A stretch of DNA of 53,875 bases from Ancalomicrobiaceae bacterium (GTDB taxonomy: Bacteria; Pseudomonadota; Alphaproteobacteria; Rhizobiales; Ancalomicrobiaceae). Every line of letters begins with the position of its first letter. The stretch's first letter is position 1. Shown one piece after another: positions 46,265 to 53,875 of this stretch. Made by a program: the position numbers and the translations under genes. The DNA is taken from positions 1 through 53,875 of the forward strand of contig JARLIT010000209.1 in assembly GCA_031291575.1 (NCBI GenBank), in the 5' to 3' direction. The notes under the pieces were generated by a model. The model worked only from the letters and a program-made list of their open reading frames with translations, had not been told where the DNA came from and searched no databases.

Positions 46265-47803
46265 ATGGTGGCGAAAGCCTTTGATGAAATGACAGCCCTC
46301 GGGTCGGAGACGCGATCCGGATATGAACTCGTCAAATCGTGGCTCGCCAATACGCCGACTGATCTTCTCAAGCAGCGGCAGCACGAAGCGGAACTGCTGT
46401 TCCGCCGCATCGGCATCACCTTCAACGTCTACGGCGATGCCGAGGGCGAAGAGCGGCTGATCCCGTTCGACATCATTCCGCGCATCCTCACCCGGCCCGA
46501 GTGGGATCGGCTGTCGAAAGGCCTCACCCAGCGCGTCACCGCGCTCAACATGTTCCTGAAGGACGTCTACGGCAAGGCGGAGTGCTTGCGCGCCGGCATC
46601 ATCCCGGAGGATCTGGTCTACCGGAACCCGTATTTCCGCCCGGAAATGCTCGGGCTCAACCTACCGCACGACATCTACGTGATGATCGCCGGCATCGATA
46701 TCGTCCGCGTCGACGCCGACACCTTCTACGTGCTCGAAGACAACGCCCGTACGCCCTCCGGTGTCTCCTACATGCTGGAGAATCGCGAGGTTATGCTCAG
46801 GCTGTTCCCCGAACTGTGCTCGCGCCACCGCATCGCGCCCGTTGAGAACTATGCCGACGAGCTCCTCAACACGCTGAAGTCGCTTGCCCCACGCTCAGCT
46901 TCGGGTGATCCGACGGTGGCGGTCTTGACTCCCGGACCGTTCAATTCCGCCTTCTATGAGCACTCGTTCCTGGCCGACAAGCTCGGCGCCGAACTGGTCG
47001 AAGGCCGCGACCTCTACGTGCGCGACAATGTCCTCTTCATGCGCACGACGGAGGGTCCGAAGCGGGTCGACGTCGTCTACCGCCGCGTCGATGACGATTT
47101 CATCGACCCCCTCTCCTTCCGCCCGGATTCGGTTCTCGGCGTGCCCGGCCTGATGTCGGCCTATCGCGCCGGCAACCTGACGCTCGCCAACGCCGTCGGC
47201 ACGGGCGTGGCCGACGACAAGGCCGTCTACTCCTATATGCCGGAGATAATCCGCTTCTTTACCGGCGAAGACGCGATCCTGAAGAACGTGCCGACGTACC
47301 GGTGTCGCGAACCAGACGCGGTGCGCTACGTGCTCGAGCACATCGAGGAATTGGTGGTGAAGGAGGTCGACGGCTCCGGTGGCTACGGCATGCTGGTCGG
47401 CCCCAAGGCCGACAAGGCGACTTGCGCGACTTTCCGCGAAAAAGTGGCCGCGCATCCGGAGAAGTTCATCGCCCAGCCGACCCTGGCGCTGTCGACCTGC
47501 CCGACCTTCGTCGGCGAGGGGGTCGCGCCACGCCATGTCGACCTGCGCCCCTACGTGCTGACCGGCGCCGACGGCGTTCGGACGATACCGGGCGGGCTTA
47601 CCCGCGTCGCGCTGAAGGAAGGCTCGCTGGTCGTCAATTCCAGCCAGGGCGGCGGCACCAAGGATACCTGGGTGGTCGATCCGTTCCGCCCCGGTGCCGC
47701 GGCCGAGCCGGTGAAGCCGGTGGTCATCCAGACCTCCGAATCGATCCCCGTCGTGGCCGGCCAGCCGGCGGCGGCGCTGCAGCAGACCCAGTCGCAATCC
47801 TGA
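46265..47803 (+). CDS. circularly permuted ATP-grasp type 2 protein
   Basis: This 512-residue protein belongs to the circularly permuted ATP-grasp family (DUF404/DUF407 type). It has an N-terminal all-helical part (RRIGITFNVYGDAEGEER), the core VYRNPYFRPEMLGLNLPHDI, the nucleotide-site segment YVLEDNARTPSGVSYMLENR and, late, ELVVKEVDGSGGYGMLVGP and RPYVLTGADGVRTIPGGLTR. ATP-grasp enzymes form amide bonds. In published genome-context analysis this type is predicted to build a peptide together with the alpha-E and transglutaminase neighbours. It starts the operon; the alpha-E gene follows after 59 bases. Substrate unknown. Confidence 0.93.
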   Translation: MVAKAFDEMTALGSETRSGYELVKSWLANTPTDLLKQRQHEAELLFRRIGITFNVYGDAEGEERLIPFDIIPRILTRPEWDRLSKGLTQRVTALNMFLKDVYGKAECLRAGIIPEDLVYRNPYFRPEMLGLNLPHDIYVMIAGIDIVRVDADTFYVLEDNARTPSGVSYMLENREVMLRLFPELCSRHRIAPVENYADELLNTLKSLAPRSASGDPTVAVLTPGPFNSAFYEHSFLADKLGAELVEGRDLYVRDNVLFMRTTEGPKRVDVVYRRVDDDFIDPLSFRPDSVLGVPGLMSAYRAGNLTLANAVGTGVADDKAVYSYMPEIIRFFTGEDAILKNVPTYRCREPDAVRYVLEHIEELVVKEVDGSGGYGMLVGPKADKATCATFREKVAAHPEKFIAQPTLALSTCPTFVGEGVAPRHVDLRPYVLTGADGVRTIPGGLTRVALKEGSLVVNSSQGGGTKDTWVVDPFRPGAAAEPVKPVVIQTSESIPVVAGQPAAALQQTQSQS

Positions 47804-47862
47804 TCGTTTGAGGCCTTCTCAACCCGTTGCCCCGTCAGAGTTAGCCGAAGGGCCATTGACCG

Positions 47863-48804
47863 ATGCTCAGCCGTACCGCCGAATATATCTACTGGCTTTC
47901 GCGTTATATCGAACGTGCCGAAAACACCGCCCGCATCATCGACGCCGCATCGAGGCTCGCGGCCCTGCCCGTCGGCTACGGCGGAATGACCAACGAATGG
48001 GAATCGGCGCTGGCCGCCACCGGCGGCCTCGCTGACTTCCAGTCGCACTACGACTTCGCCACCGCCGAGAACGTCGTCGAGTTCCTGGCCTTTTCGGCCA
48101 CCAATCCGTCGAGCATCCGCAGCTGCCTGGAAGTGGCGCGCCACAATGCCCGCGCCATCCGTACGGCACTGACCACCGAGATGTGGGAGACGATCAATTC
48201 GGCTTGGCTCGAATTGAAGTCGCGGTCCTCGCGCGGTCTCGATCTGGCCGGGCTCACCGACTTCCTGCGCTTCGTCAAGCAGACGTCGCTGACCTTCGAC
48301 GGGTCGGCCTACCGGACGATGCTGAGGAACGACGCCTACTATTTCTCGCGCATGGGCGTCTACATCGAGCGTGCCGACGCCACCGCCCGCATCATCGACG
48401 TGAAGTATCACGTGTTGTTGCCGCCGGGCGCGCCGGTCGGCGGCAGTCTCGACTATTTCCAGTGGTCGTCGATCCTCAGATCCGTTTCGGCGCTGACCGC
48501 CTACCATTGGGTCTACCGGCAGAACCTGAAGCCCTGGCTGGTCGCCGACCTGCTGATCCTCAATTCGGAAATGCCGCGCTCGATCGCCAGCTGCTACGAC
48601 AACCTGACCCGCTATCTCGATCTTCTGGCGCGCGACTACGGTCGGCAGGGCCCGAGCCAGCGGCTGTCGCGTGCCACCGCATCGAAGCTCGAAAGCGCCA
48701 AGATCGACGAGGTGTTCCAGTCAGGCCTGCACGAATTCCTCGGCGAGCTCATCGACGCCAACAACCGGCTCGGCGCCACGATCACCGAGCAGTATCTCGT
48801 CTGA
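47863..48804 (+). CDS. alpha-E domain protein (DUF403)
   Basis: This 313-residue protein is almost entirely helical, as the family name says. It starts with LSRTAEYIYWLSRYIERAEN, followed later by the repeated SRMGVYIERADATARIIDVK, two copies of the helix motif YIERA-x2-TAR, and ends with LHEFLGELIDANNRLGATI. It is always found with the ATP-grasp and transglutaminase genes, sometimes fused to them, and has no known activity. It probably supports the amide-bond chemistry of its partner as a scaffold or second enzyme; that is inference. Confidence 0.93.
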   Translation: MLSRTAEYIYWLSRYIERAENTARIIDAASRLAALPVGYGGMTNEWESALAATGGLADFQSHYDFATAENVVEFLAFSATNPSSIRSCLEVARHNARAIRTALTTEMWETINSAWLELKSRSSRGLDLAGLTDFLRFVKQTSLTFDGSAYRTMLRNDAYYFSRMGVYIERADATARIIDVKYHVLLPPGAPVGGSLDYFQWSSILRSVSALTAYHWVYRQNLKPWLVADLLILNSEMPRSIASCYDNLTRYLDLLARDYGRQGPSQRLSRATASKLESAKIDEVFQSGLHEFLGELIDANNRLGATITEQYLV

Positions 48805-48839
48805 CGCCCTTCCCCCCGTGCGGCCGCCGGAGACCTCGC

Positions 48840-49676
48840 ATGCGCCTGCAGATCGCCCACGAAGTCACTTTCCACTTCGATACGCCGGCGTTCTATGCCG
48901 TGCAGATTCTCAGGATGATGCCGCGTGGCTCGTCGCAGCAGTTCATCAACGACTGGCGCATCGCCGTCTCGGCCGACTGCCGGCTGTCGCCGGTGGAAGA
49001 TCCGTTCGGAAACTGGACGCATACGTTCTCGGTCGACGGTCCGCTCGAGCGACTGACGATCACGGCCAGCGGCGAAGTGATGACGGAGGAGACCAACGGC
49101 GTCATTCGCGGCACGCCGGAGCGCCTGCCGCTGTCCGTCTATCTCCGGGAGACCCCGTTCACCGCGGCCGATGCCGACCTCGCGGCCAAGGCGGCGGATA
49201 TTCTGGTCGCGAGCGGATCGGAGCCCATTGCTGCGCTGCATGCGCTGATGGGATGGATCCACGAGACGATCGAGGCGGCGCCGGAGACGCTTCCGCCCGC
49301 AGCAAGCCCGGCCAAGGTATTGGCCGCAGCGGAGGGAACATCGACCGACTGCACGCACGTCTTCGTCGCCGCCGCACGGTCGGTCGGCATTCCAGCCCGC
49401 TATGTGTCCGGCTACCTGTACTCGCCCGAACCGGGGGCCGTCGCCAACGGCGTGCACGCCTGGGCCGAGGCCTATCTCGGTGGCCAGTTGGGCTGGGTCG
49501 GCTTCGATCCTTCGCTCAATCTCTGTCCGACCGACAGCCACGTTCGTGTCGCAACCGCGCTCGATGTGATCAACGCCTCGCCGATCCGCGCCACCAACAA
49601 CGGGATCGGCGAGACGCGGGCCTGCAAGGTCACGGTCCGGGAAGTCGTGTCGCACCGGCATCAGAGCGCCGCGTGA
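48840..49676 (+). CDS. transglutaminase-like family protein
   Basis: This 278-residue protein has the N-terminal bacterial transglutaminase beta domain (RLQIAHEVTFHFDTPA) and the papain-like core with a complete triad: Cys171 in TSTDCTHVFVAAARS, His206 in GVHAWAEAYL and Asp223 in WVGFDPSLN. The ATG at 48840 has a GGAGA site and lies 35 bases after the alpha-E gene; the frame is open further upstream only as a shadow. The enzyme likely acts as a peptidase or amidase on the ATP-grasp product. It is the third gene of the set; Anbu, the usual fourth, lies 2.7 kb further on. Confidence 0.93.
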   Translation: MRLQIAHEVTFHFDTPAFYAVQILRMMPRGSSQQFINDWRIAVSADCRLSPVEDPFGNWTHTFSVDGPLERLTITASGEVMTEETNGVIRGTPERLPLSVYLRETPFTAADADLAAKAADILVASGSEPIAALHALMGWIHETIEAAPETLPPAASPAKVLAAAEGTSTDCTHVFVAAARSVGIPARYVSGYLYSPEPGAVANGVHAWAEAYLGGQLGWVGFDPSLNLCPTDSHVRVATALDVINASPIRATNNGIGETRACKVTVREVVSHRHQSAA

Positions 49677-49762
49677 GATTGGATCACAGATTGGCGGCTG
49701 ATTGCTGAGTGCGCCCAAGGCTCTGCCATCGGGCCATCGTTGACGCCGGCTTAATCAAGCTT

Positions 49763-49853
49763 CGTCATTGCGAGCGTGAGCTGAAGCAATCCAGCATAAA
49801 TACTTTGAAATATCTCGCGATTTCTGGATTGCTTCGCTTCGCTCGCAATGACG
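49763..49853. repeat. palindromic intergenic repeat, copy 2
   Basis: The outer arms CGTCATTGCGAG (49763-49774) and CTCGCAATGACG (49842-49853) and inner arms GAAGCAATCC (49783-49792) and GGATTGCTTC (49826-49835) are identical to those of copy 1 at 1612-1691. The central loop differs in sequence and is 11 bases longer overall. It lies between the convergent transglutaminase and chemoreceptor genes. The rest of the 302-base gap (49677-49978) holds only the chemoreceptor terminator. Confidence 0.88.
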
Positions 49854-49908
49854 GACTTTAGAGGCGAAGCATCCCGACCCGCCAAAAGCAGCTGAAATAA
49901 TGTTCATG

Positions 49909-49952
49909 CAATCAAACAAATGGCCCGCCGCTTCGGTCTGAAGCGACGGGCC
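49909..49952 (-). terminator. terminator of the chemoreceptor gene
   Basis: On the minus strand a 13-bp stem with one mismatch (49922-49934 pairing with 49940-49952) is followed by a T-rich run (TTTGTTTGATT). It lies 27 bases after the chemoreceptor stop codon. Confidence 0.8.
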
Positions 49953-49978
49953 TTATTCGAAGAGGTCTCAATGTCCGT

Positions 49979-52069
49979 TCAGGCGGCGCGGACGCCCGAC
50001 AGGAAGCTGGCGACTTCGTCGCGCAACTGGTCGGCCTCCTGGCGCAGCTCGCTTGCCGCGGCGAACACCTGACCGGCGGCGGAGCCGGCCTGATCGATCG
50101 CCTCGGTGACGGTCGCAATGTTGCGCGACACGGCGGCTGTGCCGTCGGATGCCTCGGAGACGTTACGGGCGATCTCCACCGAGGCGGCGCCCTGTCCCTG
50201 CACGGCGGAGGTGATCTCGGCGGTGATCGTGTTCATCGTCCCAATCGTCTCCCCGATTCCGGTGATCGAGTGGGCAGCCAGATCGGTGGCGGACTGGATC
50301 GACGAGATTTGGGCGCGGATGTCGGCGGTGGCTCGACCGGTCTGGTCCGCCAGCTGCTTCACTTCCGCAGCAACGACGGCGAACCCCTTGCCGGCCTCCC
50401 CTGCCCTTGCCGCTTCGATGGTGGCATTCAGCGCCAGGAGATTGGTCTGGCCGGCGATGGTGTTGATCAGGCCGACGATCGACCCGATCCGTTCTGCCGC
50501 ATCGGCAAGGCTCTTCACCTGGGCGTTGGTCCGTTCGGCCTCCGCCACGGCCTGGCCGGCGATTTCAGCCGACCGTTTGATGCGGCCGCCGATCTCGCCG
50601 ACGGAGGCCGACATTTCCTCGGCGGCGGACGCGACGGCGCTGACGTTGGCGGTGGCCTCCTCGGCGGCCGAGGCAACGGCCAGCGATTGCTCGGCGGTCC
50701 TCATCGAGGTCTGCGTCAGGGTTCCGGCCGCCGATTGCAGACGCTCCGCCGAGTTGGCGACAGTCGCGACGATGGCGCCGACGGCGCGGTCGAACCGGTC
50801 GGCCAGCTCATGCATGGCGATCCGTCGCTGTTCTGCCGTCGAGCGCTCGGCTGCATGCTGGCTGCGGCGCAACTCGTCGGCTTCGGCCATGTTGTCGCGG
50901 AAGACGGCGATGGTCTTGCCGATCGCGCCCAGTTCGTCGCTGCGGTTGGTGTAGGGGGCCGTGATGTCGAGGTTGCCTTCGGCGAGTGCCAGCATCCGAT
51001 GCCGGATGACGGTCAACGGCCGCGCAATCTCGTAGGCCACATAGTAGAGGGCAATTCCAACGATCAGGACCGCGGCGACAAGTGCGCCGAGATCGATCAG
51101 GAAGGCATTCCACGCGGTGGTGAATTTTGCCTGAGCGGCCTCGATCGAAGCACGCATCGCCGCCTCGGCCACCGACAGAATGCCGGCCTGGCGCGGCACG
51201 ATGTAGCCCGTCCATTCGACTGAGGTCATGTCGAGCTTCTTGCCGGTGGCCAGAGTGGCCGCCATCTGGTGCTGCTTGTCGATGACGCCAGCGCCGAGAT
51301 ACTCGCGTTCGGCGCGATCGTAGGCTTCGGTCACATAGGCGGGCACGGTGATGCCAGCAACCAGTTCCTTGGCGACCGCCCAGCCGGCAATGCCGCGGCC
51401 GAGATGGGTGGCGACGCCCTTGACCGCGTCTTCCGGCTTCGAAATGCCGGTCATCGTGTCGCCGAGCACCGAAGAGGCGTCGCCGAAGCCCATGCGGGTT
51501 TCCCAGACGATGGATTTCAGGGCGAACATGCGGTCGACGAAGGCATCCTGGCCGGCGATCTGCGAGGCTGAGCGCCGGTTGATCTGGTTGAGAAGCTCCA
51601 GAATCTGGTTGGCGGTGTCGCGGTACTCCTGCCCCAGCCCCTGGCGACGCTCGGCCAACGGCTTTGCTGCCGCCGTCGCATACTCTGCCTGCAGCTGGAC
51701 GAGGCGGTTGCGCGCCTGGTCGAGATCGGCGCTGAGCTGGTCGCGGCCGTCGAATGCGGTCTTGGGCAGCAGCGCGAGCGTATCGGTGAGGGCCGCCAAT
51801 TCGGCCTCTCGTGCGGCTCGCACCGGCTCGGAAGGCGCCGTGACGGTCTTGTCGGCGGCAAGATCACGGTAGGTACCGTTACGATCGACTCGCAGGTTCG
51901 GCAGGGCGCGGAACGCCGCTGAAGTCACCTCGGCGACGCCGGTGATTCGCCTTGCCTGCTCGGTCGCCTTCCACGAGGTGACAGCATCGTTGCCCAGTAG
52001 CCCGACCGCCACGATCGACAGCCCTGAAATGACGCCGATCAGCGTCGCCCTAATCGAAAGTCTTGCCAT
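49979..52069 (-). CDS. methyl-accepting chemotaxis protein
   Basis: This transmembrane chemoreceptor of 696 residues has TM1 at about 8-26, a periplasmic sensor of about 295 residues, and TM2 at about 326-346 ([20 protein letters not shown]). A HAMP domain at about 347-400 and the cytoplasmic signalling domain follow. The hairpin tip reads [20 protein letters not shown], then [16 protein letters not shown]. The helical sensor resembles four-helix-bundle types, with no recognisable PAS or Cache motif, so the ligand is unknown. No C-terminal CheR pentapeptide is seen. It is transcribed against the flanking genes and separates the transglutaminase gene from anbu. Confidence 0.95.
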   Translation of the reverse strand: MARLSIRATLIGVISGLSIVAVGLLGNDAVTSWKATEQARRITGVAEVTSAAFRALPNLRVDRNGTYRDLAADKTVTAPSEPVRAAREAELAALTDTLALLPKTAFDGRDQLSADLDQARNRLVQLQAEYATAAAKPLAERRQGLGQEYRDTANQILELLNQINRRSASQIAGQDAFVDRMFALKSIVWETRMGFGDASSVLGDTMTGISKPEDAVKGVATHLGRGIAGWAVAKELVAGITVPAYVTEAYDRAEREYLGAGVIDKQHQMAATLATGKKLDMTSVEWTGYIVPRQAGILSVAEAAMRASIEAAQAKFTTAWNAFLIDLGALVAAVLIVGIALYYVAYEIARPLTVIRHRMLALAEGNLDITAPYTNRSDELGAIGKTIAVFRDNMAEADELRRSQHAAERSTAEQRRIAMHELADRFDRAVGAIVATVANSAERLQSAAGTLTQTSMRTAEQSLAVASAAEEATANVSAVASAAEEMSASVGEIGGRIKRSAEIAGQAVAEAERTNAQVKSLADAAERIGSIVGLINTIAGQTNLLALNATIEAARAGEAGKGFAVVAAEVKQLADQTGRATADIRAQISSIQSATDLAAHSITGIGETIGTMNTITAEITSAVQGQGAASVEIARNVSEASDGTAAVSRNIATVTEAIDQAGSAAGQVFAAASELRQEADQLRDEVASFLSGVRAA

Positions 52070-52337
52070 GTGAGCAACCCCAGCTCCCGCGCTGCCTTAA
52101 GTCCGAAGGTGACGCCGCCACATCTGTCTCGCCACAAGCGTCGTGGTTCCGGCCGGGAGGCGCTTACCTTCGATGACGGACAACTGTCGAATCCGACTAG
52201 TTAATTAATCGAAAACCTGATCGTTATTGTTGGCTTAGCGACGGGTACGGATGCCCGGACAAGGCGATTGCGACATCAGCGTGAGATCTGTAGGGTCCGC
52301 CGCGGAGTTTGGGTATTCGGGCGCGGAGGAGCGGGGG

Positions 52338-53078
52338 ATGACCTATTGCGTGGGGATCCTGGTCGAGGAAGGCATGGTGGTGATCGCCGATACGCGCACC
52401 AACGCAGGGCTCGACAATATCGCCACGTTTCGCAAGTTGAAGGTCATCAACCAGCCGGGTGACCGGGTCATCGCGCTTGCCACCGCCGGCAATCTGGCCG
52501 TGAGCCAGAGCGTGACGTCGCTGTTGACCGAAGGCCTGGTCAATCCGGATACCGAGGAACTCGAAACCATTCACTCCACGCCGACGATGTTCAAGTCGGC
52601 GCAACTGATCGGTCGCGCCATCCGCGAGGTTTATCGTCTCGACGGACGCATGCTCGAACAGAAGAACCTGTCGTTCGACGTAACGATCCTGCTCGGCGGG
52701 CAGATTGCCGGCGGCCGCATGCAGATGTTCATGATCTACTCGGCCGGCAATTTCATCGAGGCGACGCAGGATACGCCGTACCTGCAGATCGGCGAGCACA
52801 AGTATGGCAAGCCGATCCTTGACCGCTCGGTGAATTACAAGACGACGATTCCCGACGCACTGAAGATCGGCCTGATCTCCATGGATAGTACCATGCGCTC
52901 GAACCTCGGCGTCGGCATGCCGATCGATTTCATGGTGATGACACGCGACCGCATCGTGCCGGACCTGATCCACCGCATCGAACCGGGCGAGCCGTATTTC
53001 CACGACCTGCGCGAGCGCTGGTCGGCGGCTTTGCGCAAGGCGCACCAGGACATCCCCCGCCCGCCCTACGGGATCTGA
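52338..53078 (+). CDS. anbu: Anbu proteasome-like peptidase
   Basis: This 246-residue protein is Anbu (ancestral beta subunit), a proteasome/HslV homologue. It starts with M-T-YCVGILVEEGMVVIADTR; removal of Met exposes Thr2, the predicted N-terminal nucleophile. The conserved FRKLKVI segment supplies the Lys equivalent to Lys33, followed by VIALATAGNLAVSQS and SFDVTILLGGQI. The ATG at 52338 is fixed by a GAGGAGCGGGGG ribosome site and by the need for Thr next to Met; the frame is open to 52251. Anbu is linked in many genomes to circularly permuted ATP-grasp, alpha-E and transglutaminase genes, which lie just upstream here. Its substrates are unknown. Confidence 0.94.
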   Translation: MTYCVGILVEEGMVVIADTRTNAGLDNIATFRKLKVINQPGDRVIALATAGNLAVSQSVTSLLTEGLVNPDTEELETIHSTPTMFKSAQLIGRAIREVYRLDGRMLEQKNLSFDVTILLGGQIAGGRMQMFMIYSAGNFIEATQDTPYLQIGEHKYGKPILDRSVNYKTTIPDALKIGLISMDSTMRSNLGVGMPIDFMVMTRDRIVPDLIHRIEPGEPYFHDLRERWSAALRKAHQDIPRPPYGI

Positions 53079-53202
53079 AGCGCCAGCCTATTCGAGGCGG
53101 TCGCCAAGGACGGACCGTTTTGCTCGAAGTCCTCCGGTGCCATTCGTGAGACGGCATGCCCGCATCGGAGCCGGCACCCGCCCCTGTTGTCGAGTGCCCT
53201 CC

Positions 53203-53484
53203 TCAATGCAGCCGATACAGCCCGTTGACGTGTCGCCAGTCGGCGGCGTGGATCAGACGGCTGTGCGCCACTTCGACGGAATGGATCGGGCCTTCGAGTT
53301 CGCGATCCCAGAAGTCGAGAAAGCGTTCCAGTTCGGGGAATTTCGGCGCGAGGTCGTAGTTCTGCCAGACGTAGCTCTGCAGCAGGCCCGGGTGGTCGGG
53401 CATGTGATAGAGGATATTGGCCGTGGTCAGGCCATAGCCATCGATCTGGCGGCGAAAGTCGGCATCGACGGTTCCATTCGTCAT
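53203..53484 (-). CDS. usg: usg family protein
   Basis: This is a conserved 93-residue alphaproteobacterial protein with the signature GYGLTTANILYHMPDHPGLL, then QNYDLAPKFPELERFLDFWD and ELEGPIHSVEVAHSRLI. The name comes from old annotations next to an aspartate-semialdehyde dehydrogenase and does not describe a function. I chose the ATG at 53484, which has an excellent AAGGAGGTC site; the frame is open to 53814 without coding character. Convergent with anbu, 124 bases apart. Confidence 0.92.
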   Translation of the reverse strand: MTNGTVDADFRRQIDGYGLTTANILYHMPDHPGLLQSYVWQNYDLAPKFPELERFLDFWDRELEGPIHSVEVAHSRLIHAADWRHVNGLYRLH

Positions 53485-53783
53485 GAGGACCTCCTTGACT
53501 GGGACGACACGCCATGAGACCAGCTGGCGCCTCTCCATGCAAGCCGCATAAGATGAATTTTCTATAAATATCAATCTGTTAGCAGCATTCATGCGCGGCT
53601 GCTGACAAGCCATCGACGGCGGTGGGGCCCCGGAACCTCGCCCGCGACCGCGCCTGGAAATGGCCAGGTTCCTGTCGAGACTTGGGAGCGACGTTCGGGC
53701 GCCCGCCAGACGGCCTTCAGCCGAGCGGGCCATTCCGGCGGTTGGCGGTCGACGGCAGAACCGGGCGAGCAGTTGGCTTTGTG

Positions 53784-53875
53784 ATGGACAGCGCGGCGCA
53801 GGATCGGCGGACATGGGGATGGGGTCTCCTGGCCTCGTTCGGTCTGCATGGCATGGTCGGTCTCGTCCTGTTGCA
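53784..53875 (+). CDS. TonB-like protein, N-terminal fragment (continues beyond window)
   Basis: The last 92 bases on the plus strand read as the start of a protein: a short polar head, then LLASFGLHGMVGLVLL. This resembles the cytoplasmic tip and membrane anchor of TonB-type energy transducers, which have a His in the membrane segment. Only about 30 residues are visible. The ATG at 53784 follows a GTG, and the ribosome site is weak, so the start is uncertain. The spacer from 53485 to 53783 holds the usg promoter region, with an AT-rich patch at about 53550-53585. Confidence 0.45.
   Translation, partial: MDSAAQDRRTWGWGLLASFGLHGMVGLVLL

Overview
The window is GC-rich chromosomal DNA from an alphaproteobacterium, most likely of the order Hyphomicrobiales (Rhizobiales). 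The evidence is gene content (TrmFO, usg, NrsF with an ECF sigma factor, yajC-secD-secF followed by Mth938-like and squalene/phytoene-synthase-like genes), an alphaproteobacterial SOS box of the GTTC-N7-GTTC type, and dispersed palindromic intergenic repeats. I saw no rRNA, tRNA, CRISPR array, transposase or prophage gene. Taxonomy below order is not claimed.

Layout. 1-7.6 kb: the 3' part of an assimilatory nitrate reductase, an Old Yellow Enzyme, an MltB-like lytic transglycosylase, the biotin transporter BioY, an ECF sigma factor with its NrsF partner, and an unknown exported protein. 7.6-15.5 kb: a NarL-type regulator, ssb, the phosphate-starvation lipid-remodelling pair plcP-agt behind a candidate Pho box, an FAH-family enzyme, phnN behind a second candidate Pho box, a DMT exporter and a TPR protein. 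15.5-18 kb: a TPP riboswitch followed by thiM-thiE-thiD. 18-23.3 kb: two LprI-like exported proteins, pgi, a stand-alone Lrp ligand-binding domain, and an SRPBCC/ArsR pair. 23.3-31 kb: penicillin-binding protein 1C and a 1736-residue bacterial alpha-2-macroglobulin with a thioester motif. 31-37.2 kb: an exported protein with a trypsin-like domain whose catalytic triad looks lost, uvrA with an SOS box in its promoter, a gene-free stretch with three hairpins that all show UCCUCCC in the loop, and a small secreted two-repeat lectin of the MVL family. 37.2-44.7 kb: trmFO, a CDP-diacylglycerol diphosphatase, and the operon yajC-secD-secF-Mth938-like-phytoene-synthase-like. 45-53 kb: a DUF815 ATPase, then circularly permuted ATP-grasp, alpha-E and transglutaminase genes, a chemoreceptor on the other strand, and the proteasome-like peptidase Anbu. 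The window ends with usg and the first codons of a TonB-like protein.

How the genes work together. Several sets form recognisable programmes: phosphate economy (plcP, agt, phnN), thiamine salvage, cell-envelope synthesis and defence (MltB, PBP1C, A2M, LprI-like proteins), DNA repair (uvrA, ssb), protein export and probable complex I assembly (SecDF-YajC with NDUFAF3/NDUFAF6 homologues), and the predicted Anbu/ATP-grasp/alpha-E/transglutaminase peptide-tagging system. That last set is the least understood biology here; it is a known but functionally unresolved gene association. The anti-Shine-Dalgarno hairpin cluster upstream of the lectin is the best candidate for something undescribed.
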